From assembly GCA_900313345.1 (NCBI GenBank), contig OMQW01000015.1, positions 1-5,553 of the forward strand: a stretch of 5,553 nt of DNA. The letters run 5' to 3'. The notes beneath the pieces are model-generated. The model did not search any database, was not told where the DNA came from, and saw nothing but the letters and a program-made list of their open reading frames with translations. Source of the stretch: an uncultured Eubacteriales bacterium (GTDB lineage: Bacteria; Bacillota_I; Bacilli_A; RF39; UBA660). Shown here in pieces: positions 1 through 5,553 of this stretch (its first letter is position 1; each line of letters opens with the position of its first letter). The translations under genes and the position numbers were made by a program.

Positions 1-2414
1 AATTTAACTTATGTATTAATGGGTTATATGATGTAAATACTTATGAAGAAATTAAGGAGTTCTTTTCTTCTTGTAAACTTCCTCCTAAAACTGGTTATAG
101 TGAGGAAGCGGCTATAATAAAAGAAGACTTATCTTTATTAATTAAAGAAATTAATAGTTTATGTATATTTAGTGATAGTAGTTCTATTAAAAATGATTTA
201 TTAAGTACTAAAGAAAGTAGCTTAGTTATTATTAGATTACTTACTAATATGTATAGTTATTATGATATGAAGAAAGAAAAAGATAATCTTTATAGTTTTT
301 CTGATATTAGTATAATGGTTATTAATTTACTTCTTAATAATACCGATATTAGAGAAGAAGTTAGTAATAGTTTTTCTGAGATATTAGTGGATGAGTATCA
401 AGATACTTCTGATATAGAAGAAAAATTAATTTCTATTATTTCTCATAATAACTTATATATGGTTGGAGATGTTAAACAATCTATTTATAGATTTAGAAAT
501 GCTAATCCTAATATATTTAGAAGTAAATATTCTAATTATTCTAAAGGAGTAGATGGAGTTAAGATTGATCTTAATAAAAACTTTAGAAGTAGGGAAGAAG
601 TTCTTAATAATATTAATTTGATGTTTGATGCCTTTATGGATGAGGAAATAGGTGGATCTAATTATAAGAGTGATGGTGAAGCTGTTTTTGGTAATACTAA
701 ATATAATGATATAAAAGCTGATAGTAATTATGATCTAGATATCTTAGCTTATGATAAAGATAATTATAGTAATTATACTGATACTGAAAAAGAGATATTT
801 ATAATAGCTAACGATATTAAAAATAAGATAGATAATAAAACTTTGGTATGTGATTTTGATTCTAATAGTTTAAGAGAATGTAACTATAATGATTTTGTTA
901 TTTTATTATCAAATAAGAAAGATTTTGATTTATATAAAAAGATATTTGAATATTTACATATACCTTTAACTGTTATGAGAGAAGAACATATTAATAATAC
1001 TTCTTTCTTTGATATTATATATAATCTTTATAATTTAGTTATTAAAGTACATGATAATAATTTAGATACAGATTTTAAATATAGTTATTTATCCATTAGT
1101 AGATCATTTCTTTATAGATATAGTGATCAGGATATATTTATCACTTTTAAAGAAAATAGTTTTAAAGAAAATGATATTTATAAAAAAGCTTTATCTTTAA
1201 AAAATAGTTTAGATAATTTAAGTCCTAAAGAATTTTATTTAAAGCTTCTTGAAACTTATAATTTTGATAGTTGTATTTTAAGTACAAATGATATTTTATT
1301 AAAAGAAAAATCTTCAAATTATTTATTTGATTTAACTATGGAACTTGAAAGTTTGGGTTATTCTAATATAGATGTCTTTAATTATATTAGTAATGTTAGA
1401 AAAAATAATTATGATTTAACTTATGATATGGAGGTTTCTTCTTTAGAAAGTGTTAAGATAATGAGTATTCATAAGTCTAAAGGGCTTGAATTTCCTATAT
1501 GTTATTTTGCAGACTTTCAAAGAGAATTTAATTTAATGGATCTTAATAATAGAATTAGTTATAGTAATAAATATGGAATAATACTTCCTACTTATAATAA
1601 CTATGTTTTTAGAGATACTATTATTAAATCTTTATATAAGAACTATGAACTTAAGGAAGAGATTAGTGAGAAAATTAGACTTTTATATGTTGCTCTTACT
1701 AGAAGTAAAGAAAAATTAATTATAGTTAGTCCTAAGTCAGAAGTTTTAGAATATAATGATTTTGTATCTTTTAATAAGAGAATGAAATATAGATCATTTT
1801 ATAATATACTTACTAGTATTTATGGTAACTTAGAAGGATTTATTACTAATGTAGATATTCCTAATATTAGTAAAGATTATATGGATTCTTTAAAAGATAT
1901 TAAGTTAGATGATAATAATAATATGATAGATGTTAAGCCTCTTATTTTGTCTAAAGAATTAATTGATGATGCTCATTTTTCTAAGGAAAGTATTAGTATT
2001 ATTAGCAAAGAAGAAAAAGAACTTTTAGAGTTTGGTACTAAGTGCCATTTTGTTCTTGAACAAATAGATTTTAATAATCCAGAATTTGATTTATTTGACA
2101 TAAGTAAATTTATGAAAGACAAAATATGTAAATTTTTAGATAATCCCTTAATTAGTAAAATAAAAAGTGGTAATATATACAAGGAATATGAATTTATTTA
2201 TACTAAGGATAAAGAATATCATGGTATAATTGATTTAATGATTGAGTATAATAATGAAATTTATATTTTTGATTATAAACTTAAGAATATTGATGATAGT
2301 CATTATGATGATCAATTAAATGGATATAAAGTGTATATTGAGAGTATTACTAATAAACATGTTTATACTTATTTATATTCTATTATGGATTCAAAATTTA
2401 GGGAGGTTAAATAG
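1..2414 (+). CDS. addA: ATP-dependent helicase/nuclease subunit AddA, 5'-truncated by window edge
   Basis: AddA is the helicase-nuclease subunit of AddAB, the Firmicutes counterpart of RecBCD, which resects double-strand breaks in the cytoplasm for RecA-dependent repair. The frame is open from the first bases (complete codons from base 3) to TAG at 2412-2414, giving 803 codons; Bacillus AddA is about 1,230 aa, so the N-terminus with Walker A is missing. The ATG at 249 is internal: it has no ribosome site and coding continues upstream. Numbering from that Met: Walker B VDEYQDT 47-53, VGDVKQSIYRFR 72-83 (motif III), NFRSR 111-115 (motif IV), IHKSKGLEF 407-415 (motif V), YVALTR 480-485 (motif VI). 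The C-terminal RecB-type nuclease shows H600, D662, D675-Y-K677 and the Q689xxxY693 motif, so both activities look intact. There is no tryptophan in the visible part. addB is expected upstream. Overall family identity is very clear; AddA rather than UvrD/PcrA follows from the nuclease domain. Confidence 0.95.
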   Translation, partial: FNLCINGLYDVNTYEEIKEFFSSCKLPPKTGYSEEAAIIKEDLSLLIKEINSLCIFSDSSSIKNDLLSTKESSLVIIRLLTNMYSYYDMKKEKDNLYSFSDISIMVINLLLNNTDIREEVSNSFSEILVDEYQDTSDIEEKLISIISHNNLYMVGDVKQSIYRFRNANPNIFRSKYSNYSKGVDGVKIDLNKNFRSREEVLNNINLMFDAFMDEEIGGSNYKSDGEAVFGNTKYNDIKADSNYDLDILAYDKDNYSNYTDTEKEIFIIANDIKNKIDNKTLVCDFDSNSLRECNYNDFVILLSNKKDFDLYKKIFEYLHIPLTVMREEHINNTSFFDIIYNLYNLVIKVHDNNLDTDFKYSYLSISRSFLYRYSDQDIFITFKENSFKENDIYKKALSLKNSLDNLSPKEFYLKLLETYNFDSCILSTNDILLKEKSSNYLFDLTMELESLGYSNIDVFNYISNVRKNNYDLTYDMEVSSLESVKIMSIHKSKGLEFPICYFADFQREFNLMDLNNRISYSNKYGIILPTYNNYVFRDTIIKSLYKNYELKEEISEKIRLLYVALTRSKEKLIIVSPKSEVLEYNDFVSFNKRMKYRSFYNILTSIYGNLEGFITNVDIPNISKDYMDSLKDIKLDDNNNMIDVKPLILSKELIDDAHFSKESISIISKEEKELLEFGTKCHFVLEQIDFNNPEFDLFDISKFMKDKICKFLDNPLISKIKSGNIYKEYEFIYTKDKEYHGIIDLMIEYNNEIYIFDYKLKNIDDSHYDDQLNGYKVYIESITNKHVYTYLYSIMDSKFREVK
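2400..2406 (+). promoter_or_regulatory. Ribosome binding site fixing the GTG start of the membrane protein gene
   Basis: AGGGAGG lies inside the last codons of addA, 7 bases before GTG at 2414-2416. It is a near-perfect Shine-Dalgarno and supports the GTG start over the next in-frame ATG at 2441, which would cut into the first membrane segment. The stop and start overlap as TAGTG, the usual layout for translational coupling. Confidence 0.8.
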
Positions 2415-3127
2415 TGTTTTATAATTTATGTTATATTTTTATGTTTTTCTTTATTGCATCTATTTTAGGTTATTTTACTGAATGTACTTTTTGTTCAGTA
2501 GGTTCTAAAAAACTTGTATATAATAGAGGATTCTTATTGGGACCTTATATTCCTATATATGGAGTTGGTGCTAGTTTAGTTGTTTTACTTCTTATGGGAT
2601 ATAAAGATGATCCTATTATATTCTTTTCTATGACTTGTATTATTTGTAGTTTACTTGAATATTTTACTAGTTATTTTATGGAAAAGATATTTAATGTTAG
2701 ATGGTGGGATTATAGTGATGATAAGTTTAATTTAAATGGTAGAATATGTTTACAAAATAGTATTTTATTTGGTCTTATTGGACTTGTTGTTTTATATACT
2801 ATTTATCCTTTAATTACTAGTATTTTAAATATGCTTGATAAAAATGTATTAGAAATTATTGCTTTTATTTGCTTTGTTATCTTTACACTTGATTTTAGCT
2901 TTACTACTAAGGCTTTATCTAATGTTAAGGGTAGTTTAAAGATGATTAAGGGTGATGCTACTAATGAAGCTCACAAGAAGGTTATGACTGCTTTAAAAAA
3001 ACATTCTTTCCAATTTAATAGATTAATTGGAGCGTTCCCTCATATTGAAACATTTAATCCTACTATAGTTAAAACATTTAAAGAAAAAGTTCTTGAACTT
3101 AAAAATAAAAGAAAAGAAAATAAATAG
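2414..3127 (+). CDS. PF06541-family integral membrane protein ('putative ABC transporter permease')
   Basis: A 237-residue multi-pass membrane protein. I recognise the family (ABC_trans_CmpB, PF06541) from its signature: NRGFLLGPYIPIYG at 37-50, LEYFTSYFMEKIF at 81-93, RWWDYS at 96-101 and FNLNGRICL at 105-113. Hydrophobic segments are visible near residues 5-21, 43-62, 68-88, 115-139 and 146-163, followed by a charged, lysine-rich C-terminal tail of about 70 residues that is probably cytoplasmic. The 'ABC permease' label is historical; no ATPase or binding-protein gene is adjacent and the real function is unknown. The start is GTG, chosen because a strong ribosome site lies 7 bases upstream and the start overlaps the addA stop by one base, so it is probably co-transcribed and translationally coupled with addA. 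A terminator-like hairpin overlaps its stop, closing the transcription unit. The family assignment is firm; the role is not. Confidence 0.88.
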   Translation: MFYNLCYIFMFFFIASILGYFTECTFCSVGSKKLVYNRGFLLGPYIPIYGVGASLVVLLLMGYKDDPIIFFSMTCIICSLLEYFTSYFMEKIFNVRWWDYSDDKFNLNGRICLQNSILFGLIGLVVLYTIYPLITSILNMLDKNVLEIIAFICFVIFTLDFSFTTKALSNVKGSLKMIKGDATNEAHKKVMTALKKHSFQFNRLIGAFPHIETFNPTIVKTFKEKVLELKNKRKENK

Positions 3128-3142
3128 TTATTTTCTTTTTTT
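3109..3142 (+). terminator. AT-rich hairpin terminator overlapping the stop codon of the membrane protein gene
   Basis: The arms 3112-3123 (AAAAGAAAATAA) and 3128-3139 (TTATTTTCTTTT) are perfect inverted complements around a 4-base loop ATAG at 3124-3127. The pairing can extend to 3109/3142 through one G-T pair. The T-rich end (3136-3142) serves as the U tract. Only one G-C pair holds the stem, so it is thermodynamically weak. The left arm is coding, and the TAG stop at 3125-3127 lies in the loop. Because the A-rich left arm faces a T-rich right arm, it might also act on transcripts from the opposite strand. Confidence 0.55.
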
Positions 3143-3144
3143 GA

Positions 3145-3173
3145 TTTAAAAATTATTTTATTTATGGTATTAT
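3145..3173 (+). promoter_or_regulatory. Putative sigma-A-type promoter for the phosphohexomutase gene
   Basis: In the 68-base gap after the terminator there is TTTAAA (3145-3150, four of six matches to TTGACA), a 17-base spacer, and TATTAT (3168-3173, five of six matches to TATAAT). TATGG sits directly before and into the -10, resembling an extended -10 element. A shifted TATTAT at 3171-3176 is equally possible. The sequence is so AT-rich that such matches arise by chance; support comes mainly from placement between a terminator and a gene start. Confidence 0.45.
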
Positions 3174-3185
3174 TATATAGAAAGT

Positions 3186-3192
3186 AGAGGGG
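3186..3192 (+). promoter_or_regulatory. Ribosome binding site of the phosphohexomutase gene
   Basis: AGAGGGG precedes ATG at 3196. Counting from the AGAGG core the spacing is 5 bases, rather short but workable. No other ATG nearby fits, and the encoded N-terminus aligns with the usual start of the family just before the EYDIRG motif. Confidence 0.65.
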
Positions 3193-3195
3193 CAT

Positions 3196-4566
3196 ATGAA
3201 TATTACTAAAGAGATTAAAAAGGAAATATTTAGAGAATATGATATTAGGGGAGTTTATCCTGATGATTTATCAGAAGATATATCTTATACAATTGGTAGA
3301 AGTTTTGGATCTTATATTTTAAAAGATGGCCATAATACTTGTGTATGTGGACATGATAATAGAATTTCTAGTGATTTACTTTATGATAGTTTATTAAAGG
3401 GTATTACTGATAGTGGCGTTAATGTAATTAGTTTAGGACTTTGTACTACACCTATGTATTATTATGCTTGTATTTTTAAAGAGGTTTATCAAGGTATTAT
3501 GGTTACTGCTAGTCATAATCCTAAAGAATATAATGGTTATAAGATTGCTTTTAATGAAACAGGTAATGCTAAAGGTAAAGAAATTACTGATTTTTATAAA
3601 TATACTATTAATGGTAATTTCTCTAGTGGAAATGGTCTTATTTCTTTATATAATATAAAAGATGATTATATTCAATTATTTGATAGATGCTTGGAGTTTG
3701 ATAGTAGAAGACCTAGAGTTGTTATTGATCCTGGTAATGGAACTACTTCTATTGTTGTTCATGATTTATTTGATAGATATCCAATAGATGTTACTTATAT
3801 TAATGATGTTTCTGATGGAACTTTTCCTAATCATCATCCAGATCCTTCTGTTGAAGAAAATCTTTCTATGCTTAAAGATGAGGTTTTAAAGGGTTCATAT
3901 GATGCGGGTATTAGTTTTGATGGTGATGGGGATAGAGTTGGATTAATATCTAATAGTGGCAAGTTTATTCCTGCTGATTTAATTATGCTTATGGTTATTA
4001 GAAATATTATTTCTAATGTTACTAAGAAAGAGTTTTTATATGATGTTAAATGTTCAAAAGCTCTAAGTGATGAGATTGAAAAACTTGGTGGTAAAGGTGT
4101 TATGTATAGAACTGGTAATAGTTATACTAAAGCAGCTTGTAAAGAACTTGATTTACCTTTTGGTGGAGAACTTTCTGGACATATGTATTTTAGGGATAAA
4201 TTCTTAGGATTTGATTCTGGAATATATGCAGGACTTAGAATATGTGAAATACTTTCTAAGACTGATAAAAATATTGATCAGTTATTAAGTTCTATTAATA
4301 GATATTTTTCTACTCCTGAAATAAAAATTGCAACAACTGATGATAAGAAATTTGAAATAGTTAATTTAGTTAAAGCTTATGTTAAAGAAAAAGGTTATAA
4401 ATATACTACTATAGATGGCGTTAAAGTAATGTTTGACTCTTCTTGGGCACTTGTTAGAGCGAGTAATACCGGACCTAATTTAACTGTTAGATTTGAAGCA
4501 TCAACTGAAGAAAGACTTAAAGAAATTCAAGATGAATTTATGAATATTATTAATGATAATTTATAA
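3196..4566 (+). CDS. manB: Phosphoglucomutase/phosphomannomutase (alpha-D-phosphohexomutase family)
   Basis: A complete 456-residue cytoplasmic enzyme that moves phosphate between C1 and C6 of a hexose through a phosphoserine, supplying glucose-1-P or mannose-1-P for nucleotide sugars and envelope glycans. All four family signatures are present: EYDIRG at 14-19; the catalytic loop TASHNP at 104-109 with the phospho-acceptor Ser106; the Mg-binding loop DGDGDR at 242-247; the sugar-specificity loop GGELSGH at 323-329; and the phosphate-binding loop RASNTGP at 421-427 followed by RFEA. Length is normal for the ManB/AlgC type (about 450-460). GlmM (phosphoglucosamine mutase) is less likely because the N-terminus and the sugar loop are of the ManB type, but exact substrate cannot be read from sequence, so the symbol is approximate. 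It has its own likely promoter and a strong terminator, suggesting a single-gene unit between the addA and yqfCD blocks. Ends in TAA. Confidence 0.93.
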   Translation: MNITKEIKKEIFREYDIRGVYPDDLSEDISYTIGRSFGSYILKDGHNTCVCGHDNRISSDLLYDSLLKGITDSGVNVISLGLCTTPMYYYACIFKEVYQGIMVTASHNPKEYNGYKIAFNETGNAKGKEITDFYKYTINGNFSSGNGLISLYNIKDDYIQLFDRCLEFDSRRPRVVIDPGNGTTSIVVHDLFDRYPIDVTYINDVSDGTFPNHHPDPSVEENLSMLKDEVLKGSYDAGISFDGDGDRVGLISNSGKFIPADLIMLMVIRNIISNVTKKEFLYDVKCSKALSDEIEKLGGKGVMYRTGNSYTKAACKELDLPFGGELSGHMYFRDKFLGFDSGIYAGLRICEILSKTDKNIDQLLSSINRYFSTPEIKIATTDDKKFEIVNLVKAYVKEKGYKYTTIDGVKVMFDSSWALVRASNTGPNLTVRFEASTEERLKEIQDEFMNIINDNL

Positions 4567-4590
4567 AGAAGTTTAATACTTCTTTTTTGT
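4565..4590 (+). terminator. Intrinsic terminator after the phosphohexomutase gene
   Basis: An 8-bp stem formed by 4565-4572 (AAAGAAGT) and 4578-4585 (ACTTCTTT) closes a 5-base loop TTAAT and runs into a T6 tract at 4583-4588. It begins within the TAA stop codon. With two G-C pairs it is stronger than the terminator at 3109-3142. It should insulate yqfC from read-through of the mutase gene. Confidence 0.75.
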
Positions 4591-4602
4591 TTTACATAAA
4601 CT
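4574..4602 (+). promoter_or_regulatory. Possible sigma-E-like (sporulation) promoter before yqfC
   Basis: TAATACT (4574-4580) matches six of seven positions of the sigma-E -35 as I recall it (KMATATT), and CATAAACT (4595-4602) matches seven of eight positions of the -10 (CATACAHT), with a 14-base spacer, which is in the accepted range. In B. subtilis yqfC-yqfD is a sigma-E operon. Against it: the -35 lies in the preceding terminator hairpin, transcription would start about at the ribosome site (leader of roughly 8-10 bases), and AT-rich DNA gives chance matches. No convincing sigma-A promoter is visible in the same gap. Confidence 0.35.
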
Positions 4603-4607
4603 TTATT

Positions 4608-4614
4608 AGGTGAT
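4608..4614 (+). promoter_or_regulatory. Ribosome binding site of yqfC
   Basis: AGGTGAT matches the 3' part of the canonical AAGGAGGTGAT and ends 3 bases before ATG at 4618 (5 bases from AGGTG). An in-frame TAA at 4597-4599 blocks any longer version of the gene, so this start is well fixed. Confidence 0.75.
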
Positions 4615-4617
4615 TTC

Positions 4618-4836
4618 ATGTTACATGATAATAAGTTTAGACTTTCTTTTAAAGAAGGAAATATAAGTGTTCTTAATTATGTAGATATTATTAATATTAG
4701 TAATGTTAATATAAAAATAAAGACTTCTTTTGGATTTATTTCTATTATAGGTAATAATCTTAAACTTTGTAAGATATATGATTCTGAATGCTTAGTTAAA
4801 GGGATTATTAATAATATAGAGGCTATTTATGAATAG
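4618..4836 (+). CDS. yqfC: YabP/YqfC-family sporulation protein, YqfC-like
   Basis: A 72-residue protein without a signal peptide or membrane segment, mostly short beta strands. The family pattern is visible: hydrophobic strand VDIINIS (22-28), INIKIKT-like strand 30-36, Phe-Gly turn at 38-39, FISIIG (40-45), then NLKL (47-50), the E57-x-L-V-x-G62 turn and a final INNIEA strand. This matches the YabP/YqfC fold (PF07873). YqfC rather than YabP is chosen because yqfD follows directly, overlapping by 8 bases. The B. subtilis protein is 93 aa, so this is a short version; an in-frame stop 21 bases upstream of the ATG rules out a longer N-terminus. In B. subtilis the gene is made in the mother cell under sigma-E and is needed for normal sporulation; its molecular role is not established. 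Identity rests on a short, divergent pattern plus gene order, which together are persuasive. Confidence 0.82.
   Translation: MLHDNKFRLSFKEGNISVLNYVDIINISNVNIKIKTSFGFISIIGNNLKLCKIYDSECLVKGIINNIEAIYE
4818..4822 (+). promoter_or_regulatory. Ribosome binding site of yqfD inside yqfC
   Basis: AGAGG lies 6 bases before ATG at 4829, within the last codons of yqfC. It supports the overlapping start, and together with the 8-base overlap suggests translational coupling of the pair. Confidence 0.65.
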
Positions 4837-5553
4837 AGTTAAAATTAAGATTGAAGGTTATTTACTTGATTCTTTATTTAAAGAAATTATTAAGAAACAT
4901 ATTAATTTATATTATATAGATAAGAATAGAAAATATATTATTTTAATTATAGACTATAAGGATTTATCTATTATTAAAAATATTAATAAAAGAAATTATA
5001 TAACTATATTAAAAAGATATGGATTATTTCATTTATTTAATACTATTAATATTTATAAATATTTAGTTATTTTTTTTATAATTAATATTTTATTTTATAT
5101 TTATATTAGTAATATTATTTATGATATTAAAGTTTATTGTGATAATAAAGTATTAAAAGATAAATATATTTATAAATTTAAATATCTTAAGGGGAAAAGA
5201 TTCTTTTCTTATAATGAAAAAGAAAGATTAAGAAAGAATATCATTAATAATGATAAAAATATTTCTTTTATAGAATTTAATAAAGAAGGGGTTATTTTAA
5301 ATATATTTATTAAAGAAAGAAAAAAGATTAATGATAAGGAACTAAATAATCCTAGAGATATTATTGCTAAAAAAGATGCTATGATAACTGATATTTATAA
5401 TATAAAGGGAGAAACTGTTATATCTAAATATCAGTATGTTAAAAAAGGAGATTTATTAATAAGTGGAACTATTCATAATAAAGAAAATATTAGTGGATAT
5501 GTTAGAAGTGATGGTAAAGTTTATGGTGAGGTTTGGGAGAAAGTTAGTCTTTC
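4829..5553 (+). CDS. yqfD: Sporulation protein YqfD, 3'-truncated by window edge
   Basis: The frame is open from ATG 4829 to the right edge (241 codons plus 2 bases); the usual family length is about 390-400, so roughly the last 40% is missing. Features: an N-terminal soluble region beginning with KIKIEGY (5-11); a strongly hydrophobic membrane segment at about 76-98; then an extracytoplasmic region leading to the family's most conserved stretch, PRDIIAKKD (175-183), ITDIY (186-190), a Gly at 194, VKKGDLLISG (204-213) and W236. This is characteristic of YqfD (PF06898), a mother-cell membrane protein required for efficient sporulation in B. subtilis. The start overlaps yqfC by 8 bases with its own ribosome site. 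The middle part is divergent: the usual Gly-Asn after the membrane segment reads Cys-Asp (104-105), and aromatic positions are altered. A T8 run (5070-5077) encodes part of the membrane segment. In B. subtilis phoH and ybeY lie downstream. Confidence 0.88.
   Translation, partial: MNRVKIKIEGYLLDSLFKEIIKKHINLYYIDKNRKYIILIIDYKDLSIIKNINKRNYITILKRYGLFHLFNTINIYKYLVIFFIINILFYIYISNIIYDIKVYCDNKVLKDKYIYKFKYLKGKRFFSYNEKERLRKNIINNDKNISFIEFNKEGVILNIFIKERKKINDKELNNPRDIIAKKDAMITDIYNIKGETVISKYQYVKKGDLLISGTIHNKENISGYVRSDGKVYGEVWEKVSL

Noticed and set aside
1973..2182. A 69-codon reverse-strand reading frame
   Set aside because: It lies wholly inside addA's nuclease domain coding region, has no ribosome site, and its composition is what the complement of this AT-rich gene gives.
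2994..3001. A AAA AAA slippery heptamer in the membrane protein gene
   Set aside because: A -1 shift meets a stop within about ten codons and produces no recognisable extension; A runs are expected at this base composition.
3010..3030. Inverted repeat CCAATT...AATTGG
   Set aside because: A 6-bp imperfect palindrome inside coding sequence with no T tract or nearby start; likely chance.
3464..3658. A 64-codon forward reading frame inside the phosphohexomutase gene
   Set aside because: It overlaps the catalytic TASHNP region in another frame and reads as low-complexity Leu/Ile/Val; it is a shadow of the mutase gene.
1384..5115. Recurring ATTAGTAAT-like words (for example near 1384, 4691 and 5104) that look like a dispersed repeat
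   Set aside because: They arise from frequent Ile, Ser and Asn codons ATT, AGT and AAT in different genes and frames; spacing is irregular and no longer shared block exists.
1..5553. Search for CRISPR arrays, tRNA or rRNA genes, insertion sequences and attachment sites
   Set aside because: No regularly spaced repeats, no tRNA-like GGTTCGAATCC-type arm, no transposase and no terminal repeats were visible; the gaps between genes are 68 bases or less.

Overview
This is a very AT-rich stretch (G+C well below 30% by eye) with every gene on the + strand, short gaps between genes, G clearly outnumbering C on the coding strand, and third codon positions almost always A or T. The gene families point to a low-GC Firmicutes (Bacillota) genome: an AddA-type helicase-nuclease and a YqfC/YqfD sporulation pair. 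The style suggests an uncultured, host-associated lineage, but that is inference. The four gene ends use TAG three times and TAA once. All four tryptophans are TGG and no in-frame TGA occurs, so a Mycoplasma-type code (TGA = Trp) is unlikely. AGG falls at invariant arginine positions, so it reads as Arg.

Layout. (1) Bases 1-2414 hold the C-terminal two thirds or so of AddA, cut off by the left edge. They include helicase motifs II to VI and the RecB-family nuclease domain. (2) A GTG start that overlaps the addA stop by one base opens a 237-residue membrane protein of the PF06541 family ('putative ABC transporter permease', function unknown). It ends in an AT-rich hairpin plus T run that overlaps its own stop codon. 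(3) After a 68-base gap with a plausible housekeeping promoter comes a complete phosphoglucomutase/phosphomannomutase (456 aa), followed by a clear intrinsic terminator. (4) A 51-base gap leads to a small YabP/YqfC-family protein (72 aa), which overlaps by 8 bases the start of yqfD. yqfD runs off the right edge after 241 codons.

Functionally there are three blocks: DNA double-strand-break processing plus a coupled membrane protein; hexose-phosphate interconversion feeding envelope sugars; and a mother-cell sporulation module. In Bacillus subtilis yqfC-yqfD lies upstream of phoH, yqfF, ybeY, dgkA, cdd and era, so those are the expected neighbours past the right edge. A sequence resembling a sigma-E promoter sits just before yqfC.

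I did not find a clearly novel system. The points most worth checking are the possible sigma-E promoter before yqfC, the near-absence of CpG with complete absence of CGN arginine codons, and the presence of a divergent YqfC/YqfD pair in so AT-rich a genome.
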